DNA from: Rubrivivax gelatinosus
GTDB taxonomy: Bacteria > Pseudomonadota > Gammaproteobacteria > Burkholderiales > Burkholderiaceae_C
Direction of reading: 5' to 3'
Length of the DNA: 64,000 bases
Assembly (NCBI RefSeq): GCF_004340905.1
Contig: NZ_SLXD01000016.1
Location: forward strand, 1 to 64,000
Part shown: positions 45,577 to 55,684 of the stretch, one piece after another
How positions within the stretch are numbered: the stretch's first letter is position 1
How the letters are laid out: each line of letters begins with the position of its first letter
Notes under the pieces: model-generated
Told to the model about the DNA's origin: nothing
Database searches by the model: none
The model's input: only the letters and a program-made list of their open reading frames with translations
Position numbers and translations under genes: made by a program

Positions 45577-47487
45577 ATGACGCCTTTCGAAACTCCGCAT
45601 CTGCTCGCCGACATCGGCGGCAACTACGCCCGCTTCGCGGTCGAGGCCGCGCCCGGCGCGTTCGGCCACGTCGCCTCGATCCCCTGTGCCGCGCACCCGG
45701 ACTTCCACTCCGCGGTGCGGGCCTACCTGAGTTCGCTGCCGGCCGCGCTGGCCGCGTCCATCGCCCACGCGGCGGTGGCGATCGCCAACCCGGTCGAAGG
45801 CGACCTGGTGCGCATGACGAACTACCACTGGCAGTTCTCGATCGAGCAGATGCGCGAGCGGCTGGGGCTGCAGACCCTGGTCGTCATCAACGACTTCACC
45901 GCACTCGCCATGGCGCTGCCGCGCCTGTCCGGCGGCCAGCGCCGCCAGGTCGGCCCGGGCCAGGCACGCGAGCGCAGCGTCATCGGCGTCATCGGCGCCG
46001 GCACCGGCCTGGGCGTCTCGGGGCTGATCCCGACCGGCGACGGTTATGTCGCGCTCGGCACCGAAGGCGGCCACGCCAGCTTCGCGCCGCGCGACGAGCG
46101 CGAGATCTCGATCCTGCGCTATGCCGCACGCCAGCACGAGCACGTCTCGTTCGAGCGCCTGCTGTCGGGCCCCGGCCTGGAGCTGATCTACCGCGCCGTC
46201 TCCGAAGGCCACGGCTGCGAGCCGCTGGCGGCCACCGAGATCACGCGCCGCGCGATCGACCGCGGCGACGCGCTGTGCCTGCAGGCCGTGGAAGCCTTCT
46301 GCTCGATCCTCGGCACCGCCGCCGGCAACCTGGCGGTGACGCTGGGCGCCTTCGGCGGCATCTACATCGGCGGGGCCATCGTGCCGCGCCTGGGCGAGTA
46401 TTTCGAGCGCTCGCCGTTTCGCGCCCGCTTCGAGGACAAGGGCCGCTTCAGCGACTACGTGCGCACGATCCCGACCTTCGTCGTCACCGCCGACAACGCC
46501 ACCTTCGCCGGCGCCTCGGCGATCCTCGCCGAGCAGCTGCGGCGCATGGACGCGCAGCAGGACACCGCCGTGCTCGGCCTGATCCGGCGCGTGCGCAACA
46601 AGCTCTCGCCGGCCGAGCGCCGCGTCGCCGACCACGTGCTCGCGCACCCGCGGCCGACGCTGTCGGACCCGATTGCCGAGATCGCACGTGCCGCCTCGGT
46701 CAGCCAGCCGACGGTGATCCGTTTCTGCCGCTCGCTCGGCTGCGAGGGCCTGTCGGACTTCAAGCTGCGCCTGGCCTCCAGCCTCACCGGCACCGTGCCG
46801 GTCTCGCACATCCAGGTCACCGGCGAGGACACGATGCTGGAACTCGGCGTCAAGGTGCTGGGCAACACCGCGTCGGCGATCCTGCAGGTGCGCGAGCAGT
46901 TGAACCGCGACGCGATCGACCGCGCGATCGACCTGCTGACCGCCGCCGAGCGCGTGGAGTTCTTCGCCGTCGGCCACTACGGCGTCGTCGCCGACGACGC
47001 GCAGCTGAAGTTCCTGCGTTTCGGCGTGCCGTCGATGTCGGTCACCGAACACCGGCTGCAGGTGCTGACGGCCAACGTGATGCGGCCGTCCGACGTCGCC
47101 GTCATCATCAGCAGCAGCGGCCAGGTCGACGACCTGCTGGCGGTGGCCGACAAGGCGCACCAGCGCGGCACGCCGGTGCTGGCGATCACCGCCAGCCAGT
47201 CGCCGCTGGCGAAGAAGGCCGACGTCGCGATCATCGTCGACCACCTCGAGGACCCGTCGACGCAGGTACCGATGATCAGCCGCATCCTGCACCTGCTGGT
47301 CATCGACATCCTGGCCGTCGGCGTGGCGATGCGCCGCGGCGCCGAGCGCGTGGCCGAACTGCCGCGCGAGGAGATCGCCGGCTTCGACGAAGCACCGCTG
47401 GAGACACCGCCGCCGGGCGCGCGCCGTGCCGGCCCGGGCATCAGCACCGCCGGCCCGCTGGCCCATCTGACCGCGCACAGCCGATAA
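45577..47487 (+). CDS. glucokinase fused to HexR/RpiR-type transcriptional regulator
   Basis: The product is 636 aa. Residues 1-330 are a Glk domain with LLADIGGNYARF, VINDFTALAMAL, GAGTGLGVSGL and GGIYIGGAIVPRL; N replaces T in the ATP loop GGT. After a short linker comes the RpiR HTH (about 345-420, SVSQPTVIRFCRSLGCEGLSDF) and a SIS sugar-phosphate domain (about 455-600, with VIISSSGQVDDLLAVA). HexR senses the Entner-Doudoroff intermediate KDPG in other bacteria. The fusion is known in Burkholderiales. Position and sites A-D suggest it regulates the starch/maltose island and itself. Confidence 0.93.
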   Translation: MTPFETPHLLADIGGNYARFAVEAAPGAFGHVASIPCAAHPDFHSAVRAYLSSLPAALAASIAHAAVAIANPVEGDLVRMTNYHWQFSIEQMRERLGLQTLVVINDFTALAMALPRLSGGQRRQVGPGQARERSVIGVIGAGTGLGVSGLIPTGDGYVALGTEGGHASFAPRDEREISILRYAARQHEHVSFERLLSGPGLELIYRAVSEGHGCEPLAATEITRRAIDRGDALCLQAVEAFCSILGTAAGNLAVTLGAFGGIYIGGAIVPRLGEYFERSPFRARFEDKGRFSDYVRTIPTFVVTADNATFAGASAILAEQLRRMDAQQDTAVLGLIRRVRNKLSPAERRVADHVLAHPRPTLSDPIAEIARAASVSQPTVIRFCRSLGCEGLSDFKLRLASSLTGTVPVSHIQVTGEDTMLELGVKVLGNTASAILQVREQLNRDAIDRAIDLLTAAERVEFFAVGHYGVVADDAQLKFLRFGVPSMSVTEHRLQVLTANVMRPSDVAVIISSSGQVDDLLAVADKAHQRGTPVLAITASQSPLAKKADVAIIVDHLEDPSTQVPMISRILHLLVIDILAVGVAMRRGAERVAELPREEIAGFDEAPLETPPPGARRAGPGISTAGPLAHLTAHSR

Positions 47488-47490
47488 AAT
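47485..47490 (+). promoter_or_regulatory. probable -10 of the riboswitch-metH2 transcript
   Basis: TAAAAT overlaps the stop codon of the glk-hexR gene and would place the transcript start near 47497, just before the SAH riboswitch begins at 47502. Confidence 0.45.
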
Positions 47491-47501
47491 CGCGTGTTCC
47501 G

Positions 47502-47584
47502 CCCCGAGGAGCGTTGCGATGGCGTCGGCCACCAGGCTCGGGGCGAGCCGCGGCGCCCGCCGCGGCCCGAGGCAACGGCGCTCG
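47502..47584 (+). ncRNA. S-adenosylhomocysteine (SAH) riboswitch
   Basis: The SAH riboswitch consensus is visible: CCCCGAGGAGCGTTGC at the 5' side, CCAGGCTCGGGG closing the first stem (47502-47508 with 47537-47543), and GGCAACGGCGCTC at the 3' side. GAGCG (47509-47513) pairs with CGCTC (47579-47583), and TTGC (47514-47517) with GCAA (47572-47575), giving the pseudoknotted fold. The class turns on methionine-cycle genes when SAH builds up. The Shine-Dalgarno and ATG of metH2 lie 15-25 nt after it. Confidence 0.9.
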
Positions 47585-47608
47585 TCCCATTCCCCCTGGA
47601 GTGAAGCG

Positions 47609-50332
<2,724 letters not shown>

Positions 50333-50336
50333 GGCC

Positions 50337-51866
50337 TCAGCCCGCGGCGTCGAGCCCGCGCTGCAGCTGCAGCGCCTCGGCCATCGCGGTGACACCGATC
50401 GTCGGGGCGGCGCCCAGGTCGGCGATCGTGCGCGCGACGCGCAGCGTGCGGTGCAATCGCCGGCCCGACCAGCCGAGCTTCTCGGCCGCCGTCTGCAGCA
50501 GGCGCCGCGCGGCGGCATCGGCAATGCAGCAGGTGTCGGTGCGTGCGGCGCCGAGCACGCCGTTGGGCTCGCCCTGGCGTTCGATCTGGCGCCTCCGCGC
50601 CGCGGCGACACGCGCGGCGACGAGCGCGGAACTTTCGCCGTCGGGCGCGGCCAGCAGCTCCGCCGGGCGCACCGCCGGCACCTCGATCTGCAGGTCGATG
50701 CGGTCCAGCAGCGGCCCCGACAGCCGGCTGCGGTAACGCGCCACCTGGTCGGCACCGCAGCGGCAGGCGCGGCCGGTGGCGGCGAAGGCGCCGAGCCAGC
50801 CGCAGGGGCAGGGGTTCATCGCCGCGACGAGCTGGAACCGCGCCGGGAACTGCGCCTGGCGCGCGGCACGCGAGATCGTCACCCGGCCGGTCTCCAGCGG
50901 TTCACGCAGCGCCTCCAGCGCGGCGCGGGCGAACTCGGGCAGTTCGTCCAGGAACAGCACGCCTCCGTGCGCCAGCGAGATCTCGCCCGGCCGTGGTGGC
51001 GAGCCGCCGCCGACCAGAGCCACCGCGCTGGCGCTGTGGTGCGGCGCGCGCACCGGGCGGCGGCCGAAACCGGCGCCGTCCAGCGCCTGCGGCGCCAGGC
51101 CTTGCAGCGCGGCGGCCACGAGCGCGTCGTCGTCGTCCATCGGCGGCAGCAGCCCCGGCAGGCGCGCCGCGAGCATCGACTTGCCGGTGCCGGGAGGGCC
51201 GACGAAGAGCAGCGAATGCTGCCCCGCCGCGGCGATCTCCAGCGCCCGCTTGGCGGCGGCCTGGCCGCGCACCTCGCGCAGGTCGGGCACCGGCTCGTCG
51301 GGGCCGGCCGGCGGCGCCCGCGCGGGTGCCAGCGGCTCGGCGGCCTCGCCGGGCAGCAGCGCCTGCACGACCTCGAGCAGCGTCGCCGCGCCGCGCACGT
51401 CCAGCCCGGCCACACGCGCGGCCGTGCCGGCGCTGGCCGCCGGCAGCACCAGCGTGCGCCCACCGCCTTCGCGCCGCGCGGCCAGCGCCAGCGCCAGCGC
51501 GCCGCGCACCGGGCGCAGTTCGCCGGCCAGCGAGAGTTCACCGGCGAACTCGTTGGCCGCCAGCCGTGCGGCGTCGAGCACGCCGTCGGCGGCCAGGATG
51601 CCGAGTGCGATCGGCAGGTCGAAGCGGCCCGACTCCTTGGGCAGGTCGGCCGGCGCCAGGTTGACCGTGATGCGCTTGTTGTGCGGGAACTGGAAGCCGC
51701 TGTGCTGCAAGGCCGCGCGCACGCGCTCGCGCGACTCCTTGACTTCGGTATCCGCGAGGCCGACGAGCGTGAAACAAGGCAGCCCGTTGGCGAGCTGCAC
51801 CTCGACGTGCACCGCCGGCGCGTCCAGCCCGTCGAGCGCTCGGCTCGCCACCACCGCCAAGCTCAT
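50337..51866 (-). CDS. comM: YifB/ComM family Mg-chelatase-like AAA+ ATPase
   Basis: The product is 509 aa. ComM is a hexameric branch-migration helicase that extends homologous integration during natural transformation. The N-terminal LonC-like domain (about 10-165) is followed by the AAA+ core with Walker A VGPPGTGKS (about 222-230), Walker B VLFLDELPEF (about 301-310), a Cys cluster CPCG...CRCG in the NPCPCGWLG region, and sensor Arg in LSGPLLDRIDL. The ATG at 51866 matches the family start SLAVVASRAL. It is convergent with metH2. Confidence 0.93.
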   Translation of the reverse strand: MSLAVVASRALDGLDAPAVHVEVQLANGLPCFTLVGLADTEVKESRERVRAALQHSGFQFPHNKRITVNLAPADLPKESGRFDLPIALGILAADGVLDAARLAANEFAGELSLAGELRPVRGALALALAARREGGGRTLVLPAASAGTAARVAGLDVRGAATLLEVVQALLPGEAAEPLAPARAPPAGPDEPVPDLREVRGQAAAKRALEIAAAGQHSLLFVGPPGTGKSMLAARLPGLLPPMDDDDALVAAALQGLAPQALDGAGFGRRPVRAPHHSASAVALVGGGSPPRPGEISLAHGGVLFLDELPEFARAALEALREPLETGRVTISRAARQAQFPARFQLVAAMNPCPCGWLGAFAATGRACRCGADQVARYRSRLSGPLLDRIDLQIEVPAVRPAELLAAPDGESSALVAARVAAARRRQIERQGEPNGVLGAARTDTCCIADAAARRLLQTAAEKLGWSGRRLHRTLRVARTIADLGAAPTIGVTAMAEALQLQRGLDAAG

Positions 51867-51938
51867 CTGCCGCCTCCCCGCGGCGATTGTCCGGGCCGCG
51901 GACGGCGCGCACGCGGCGGCGGCCTCGCACCAAGGGAG

Positions 51939-51972
51939 TGCACCAAAAGAGGGATGCACGGCGCCGTGCATC
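51939..51972. promoter_or_regulatory. palindromic region, candidate NtrC enhancer for glnK-amtB
   Basis: TGCACCAAAA (51939-51948) is a perfect NtrC half-site by the enterobacterial consensus, and GATGCACGGCGCCGTGCATC (51953-51972) is a perfect 20-bp palindrome with TGCAC/GTGCA arms. Both lie 55-90 nt before the sigma-54-type promoter. Arm spacing differs by a base from the standard NtrC box, so the identification is tentative. Confidence 0.5.
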
Positions 51973-52026
51973 GCATGGAAGCCGGCCGCAGCCCGGTTCA
52001 CCCCGGCTGTAACCGTTTGTGGTCAC

Positions 52027-52042
52027 TGGCATGGAAGCTGCA
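52027..52042 (+). promoter_or_regulatory. sigma-54 (-24/-12) promoter of glnK-amtB
   Basis: TGGCATGGAAGCTGCA keeps the invariant GG and GC separated by 10 nt, close to TGGCAC-N5-TTGCA. Transcription would start near 52053, leaving a leader of about 210 nt before glnK in which I find no supported gene (a 54-codon frame from 52084 looks non-coding). Confidence 0.7.
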
Positions 52043-52266
52043 GTAGGCGCCTTGGCACTCGCACCTCCGCACTCCAGCCCCTCATGAAGAGACTGATCCC
52101 GGCCGGCCCCGACACCGCAGCGACTCCCGCGGTGCAGGCGACGGACCGCGCGCATCCGGTGCCGAAGCACACCCCCGTCGCCACGGCCGGCCACGTCCGC
52201 ACGGCGCGCTCCGGCGCGGCGTCGGCGGGCGGGCACACGCAACCCTAGAGGACCAGAGGACCGACC

Positions 52267-52605
52267 ATGAAGATGGTGACCGCGATCGTCAAACCGTTCA
52301 AGCTCGATGAAGTGCGCGAGGCCCTCAGCGGCATCGGCGTTCAGGGCATCACCGTGACCGAGGTGAAAGGCTTCGGGCGCCAGAAGGGCCACACCGAGCT
52401 CTACCGCGGCGCGGAGTACGTCGTCGACTTCCTGCCCAAGGTGAAGATCGAAGCCGCCGTCGACGAAGCCATCGTCGACCGCGTCATCGAGGCGATCGAA
52501 GGCGCTGCCCGCACCGGCAAGATCGGCGACGGCAAGATCTTCGTCAGCTCGCTCGAGCAGGTGGTTCGCATCCGGACCGGCGAAACCGGCACCGACGCCC
52601 TCTGA
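52267..52605 (+). CDS. glnK: P-II nitrogen regulatory protein GlnK
   Basis: The 112-aa trimeric P-II signal protein reports nitrogen and energy status. It contains the T-loop with the uridylylation Tyr51 in YRGAEYVVDF, the ATP/2-oxoglutarate site TEVKGFGRQKGH, and the B-loop AARTGKIGDGKIF. It starts with MKMVTAIVKPFKL, the GlnK-type pattern. It is followed 38 nt later by amtB, which it blocks by T-loop insertion when nitrogen is plentiful. The sigma-54 promoter upstream predicts NtrC control. Confidence 0.96.
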   Translation: MKMVTAIVKPFKLDEVREALSGIGVQGITVTEVKGFGRQKGHTELYRGAEYVVDFLPKVKIEAAVDEAIVDRVIEAIEGAARTGKIGDGKIFVSSLEQVVRIRTGETGTDAL

Positions 52606-52643
52606 AGGCGCGACCCGAGACCAACCCGAGATACCACCCCATC

Positions 52644-54155
52644 ATGAAGAAACTGCTCTCGATCCTGGCCGTAGGGCTCGCGCTCCTGGGCTCGGTGGAC
52701 CTGGCGCTGGCCCAGGACGCCGCCTCGGCCGCTGCCGCCGCCTCCGACGCCGTCGCCGCCGCACCCGCCGAAGCCGCTTCCGCGGTGGCCGAGGCCGCCG
52801 CCGAAGCCGCCCCGGCCGTCGCCGCCCCGGTGCCCAACAAGGGCGACGTCTGCTGGATGCTCGTCTCGACGCTGCTGGTGATCATGATGTCGATCCCCGG
52901 CCTGGCCCTCTTCTACGGCGGCCTGGTGCGCAGCAAGAACATGCTGTCGGTGCTGATGCAGGTGTTCGTCACCTTCTCGCTGATCACCGTGCTGTGGGTC
53001 GTCTACGGCTACAGCCTGGCGTTCTCCGAGGGCAACGCCTTCATCGGCGGCTTCGACCGGCTGTTCCTGAAGGGCATCTTCGACCCCGCGACCGGCGCGT
53101 TCGCGATGGGTGCGACCTTCAGCAAGGGCGTCGTGATCCCCGAGATCGTGTTCGTCGCCTTCCAGGCCACGTTCGCGGCCATCACCTGCGGCCTGATCGT
53201 CGGCGCCTTCGCCGAACGCGTGAAGTTCTCCGCCGTGCTGCTGTTCATGGTGCTGTGGTTCACCTTCAGCTACACGCCGATCGCCCACATGGTCTGGTAC
53301 TGGATGGGCCCGGACGCCTACACCGGCCCTGAAGTCGTCGACGCGATGAACGCCAAGGCCGGCCTGCTGTGGCAGTGGGGCGCGCTGGACTTCGCCGGCG
53401 GCACCGTGGTGCACATCAACGCCGCCGTCGCCGGCCTGGTCGGCGCCTACATGATCGGCAAGCGCATCGGCTACGGCAAGGAAGCCATGGCCCCGCACAA
53501 CCTGACGATGACCATGGTCGGCGCCTCGCTGCTGTGGGTCGGCTGGTTCGGCTTCAACGCCGGCTCGGCGCTGGAAGCGGGCAACAGCGCCGCGCTGGCC
53601 TTCCTGAACACCTTCTCCGCCACCGCCGCCGCGGTGCTGGCCTGGTGCATCGGCGAGGCGCTGATGAAGGGCAAGGCCTCGATGCTGGGTGCCGCCTCGG
53701 GTGCCGTCGCCGGCCTCGTGGCGATCACGCCGGCCGCGGGCAACGTCGGCATCATCGGCGGCCTGGTCATCGGCTTCATCGCCGGCTTCGCCTGCCTGTG
53801 GGGTGTCAACGGCCTGAAGAAGCTGCTCGGCGCGGACGACTCGCTGGACGTGTTCGGCGTGCACGGCGTCGGCGGCATCGTCGGCGCGCTGCTCACCGGC
53901 GTGTTCAACAACCAGGCGCTCGGCGGCCCGGGCCTGGTGACCGACTGGGTCACCGCCACGGTCGGCTCCAACGACATCCTGGCGCAGGTGCTGATCCAGG
54001 CCAAGGCGGTCGGCGTGACCATCGTCTGGTCGGCCGTCGTCGCCGCGGTCTCCTACAAGATCGTCGACCTGACGATCGGCCTGCGGGTGCCGGAAGAAGA
54101 GGAACGCGAAGGTCTGGACATCACCTCGCACGGCGAGACGGCGTACAACAAGTAA
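52644..54155 (+). CDS. amtB: ammonium transporter AmtB
   Basis: This 503-aa trimeric inner-membrane channel has 11 transmembrane helices. The signal sequence ends ALAQDA (about 24) and is followed by an unusually long Ala/Glu-rich periplasmic extension (about 25-65) before the first transmembrane helix at NKGDVCWMLVSTLL. Pore hallmarks are present: twin His in GGTVVHINAAVAG and DVFGVHGVGGIVG, and the Trp/Phe gate in the Amt signature DFAGGTVVH. It ends with a cytosolic tail (LRVPEEEEREGLDI) that binds GlnK. Confidence 0.96.
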   Translation: MKKLLSILAVGLALLGSVDLALAQDAASAAAAASDAVAAAPAEAASAVAEAAAEAAPAVAAPVPNKGDVCWMLVSTLLVIMMSIPGLALFYGGLVRSKNMLSVLMQVFVTFSLITVLWVVYGYSLAFSEGNAFIGGFDRLFLKGIFDPATGAFAMGATFSKGVVIPEIVFVAFQATFAAITCGLIVGAFAERVKFSAVLLFMVLWFTFSYTPIAHMVWYWMGPDAYTGPEVVDAMNAKAGLLWQWGALDFAGGTVVHINAAVAGLVGAYMIGKRIGYGKEAMAPHNLTMTMVGASLLWVGWFGFNAGSALEAGNSAALAFLNTFSATAAAVLAWCIGEALMKGKASMLGAASGAVAGLVAITPAAGNVGIIGGLVIGFIAGFACLWGVNGLKKLLGADDSLDVFGVHGVGGIVGALLTGVFNNQALGGPGLVTDWVTATVGSNDILAQVLIQAKAVGVTIVWSAVVAAVSYKIVDLTIGLRVPEEEEREGLDITSHGETAYNK

Positions 54156-54173
54156 GCCGACTTGCACGACACC

Positions 54174-54200
54174 AGGGCCGCCTTCGGGCGGCCCTTTTTC
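54174..54200 (+). terminator. rho-independent terminator after amtB
   Basis: AGGGCCGCC-TTCG-GGCGGCCCT is a perfect 9-bp stem with the extra-stable TTCG tetraloop followed by TTTTC. Confidence 0.93.
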
Positions 54201-54298
54201 TTGTCGGCGACGACTGCGCGGCGGATGAAGGCGGTGCTTGCGCTTCGCCGCGCCGCCCCCGCGTGCCAGAATTTCCGCCCAACCTCCCCCGCCTGGCC

Positions 54299-55594
54299 AT
54301 GGTCCCCAATCTCGTCACCGCCCTCACCGGCCCGATCAACGAGCTCGAGGCGCGCGTCCTGGAGTCGATGCCGGCGATCGAACGCTGGTTCCGGCTCGAA
54401 TGGATGGAGCACACGCCTCCGTTCTACACCTCGGTGGACCTGCGCAACGCCGGCTTCAAGCTCGCGCCGGTCGACACCAACCTCTTCCCCGGCAGCTTCA
54501 ACCACCTGACGCCGCAGATGCTGCCGCTGGCGGTGCAGGCGGCGATGGCGGCGATCGAGAAGATCTGCCCCGAAGCCAAGAACCTGCTGCTGATCCCCGA
54601 GCGCCACACGCGCAGCCCCGAGTACCTCGCCAACCTGCAGTGCCTGATCCAGGTCTTCAACCAGGCCGGCCTGAACGTGCGCCTGGGCTCGCTGGACGAG
54701 GAGCTGAAGGCGCCGGTGCCGCTGGCGCTGCCCGACGGCGGCGAGCTGCTGCTCGAGCCGCTGCTGCGCGCCCGGGGCCGCCTGGGGCTCAAGGACTTCG
54801 ATCCCTGCACGATCCTGCTGAACAACGACCTGTCGGCGGGCACGCCGGCGATCCTCGAAGACCTGCACCAGCAGTACCTGCTGCCGCCGCTGCACGCCGG
54901 CTGGGGCGTGCGGCGCAAGAGCCGGCACTTCCGCAGCTACGAGGAAGTCGCCAAGAAGTTCGCCAAGCTGCTGGGCATGGACCCCTGGCTGATCAACCCG
55001 ATGTTCGGCCAGTGCGGCCAGGTCGACTTCGGCGAGGCCACCGGCCTGGAGTGCGTGCAGTCGGCCGCCGACCAGCTGCTGGCCAAGGTGCGCCGCAAGT
55101 ACAAGGAATACGGCATCACCGAGAAGCCCTTCGTCGTCGTGAAGGCCGACAACGGCACCTACGGCATGGGCGTGATGACGGTGCGCGACGCCAAGGAGCT
55201 CGACGAGCTGAGCCGGCGCACGCGCGAGCGCATGAGCGTCGCCAAGGACGGCCAGCCCATCGGCGAGGTCATCATCCAGGAAGGCGTGCCGACGCACGAA
55301 CGCGTGGCCGACGCCGCCGCCGAGCCGGTGGTCTGCATGATCGACCGCTACGTCGTCGGCGGCTTCTACCGCGTGCACGGCGAACGCGGCATCGACGAGA
55401 ACCTCAACGCGCCGGGCTCGGACGTCGTGCCGCTGGCCTTCGCCGAGTCCAACCAGCTGCCGCGGCCGGGCGCCAAGCCGGGCGCCAGCGCGCCCAACCG
55501 CTTCTACATGTACGGCGTCATCGGCCGCCTGGCGATGCTGGCCGCGTCCTACGAGCTCGAAGCCACCGATCCCGACGCCGAGATCTACGAGTAG
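54299..55594 (+). CDS. gshA: glutamate-cysteine ligase (GshA, proteobacterial type)
   Basis: The product is 431 aa and catalyses the first step of glutathione synthesis. It belongs to the TIGR02049-type family found in betaproteobacteria and acidithiobacilli, unrelated in length to E. coli GshA. Typical stretches: TSVDLRNAGFKLAPVDTNLF, ERHTRSPEYL, ILLNNDLSAGTP, and the ATP-grasp-like VKADNGTYGMGVM. The start at 54299 gives VPNLVTALTGP, as the family has. It follows amtB's terminator and precedes kup by 90 nt; gshB is two genes further on. Confidence 0.93.
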   Translation: MVPNLVTALTGPINELEARVLESMPAIERWFRLEWMEHTPPFYTSVDLRNAGFKLAPVDTNLFPGSFNHLTPQMLPLAVQAAMAAIEKICPEAKNLLLIPERHTRSPEYLANLQCLIQVFNQAGLNVRLGSLDEELKAPVPLALPDGGELLLEPLLRARGRLGLKDFDPCTILLNNDLSAGTPAILEDLHQQYLLPPLHAGWGVRRKSRHFRSYEEVAKKFAKLLGMDPWLINPMFGQCGQVDFGEATGLECVQSAADQLLAKVRRKYKEYGITEKPFVVVKADNGTYGMGVMTVRDAKELDELSRRTRERMSVAKDGQPIGEVIIQEGVPTHERVADAAAEPVVCMIDRYVVGGFYRVHGERGIDENLNAPGSDVVPLAFAESNQLPRPGAKPGASAPNRFYMYGVIGRLAMLAASYELEATDPDAEIYE

Positions 55595-55684
55595 CCGAGC
55601 CCGGCCCTGCGGCGTGCGCGCGCACGCCGCGCCGGCATTCGATACGATCGCGCCGCACTGCGCGGCCGCGACGGCCGTCGTCTC

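Noticed and set aside
47519..47608. A longer metH2 starting at ATG 47519
   Set aside because: The codons lie within the SAH riboswitch and encode an Arg/Gly/Ala-rich stretch with no family match.
51939..51960. A classic 17-bp NtrC box
   Set aside because: TGCACCAAAA matches a half-site, but the second half is spaced wrongly, so only a tentative enhancer is reported.
52084..52248. A 54-codon frame in the glnK leader
   Set aside because: No ribosome binding site, no recognisable features, and the composition fits non-coding DNA; a leader-peptide role cannot be supported.
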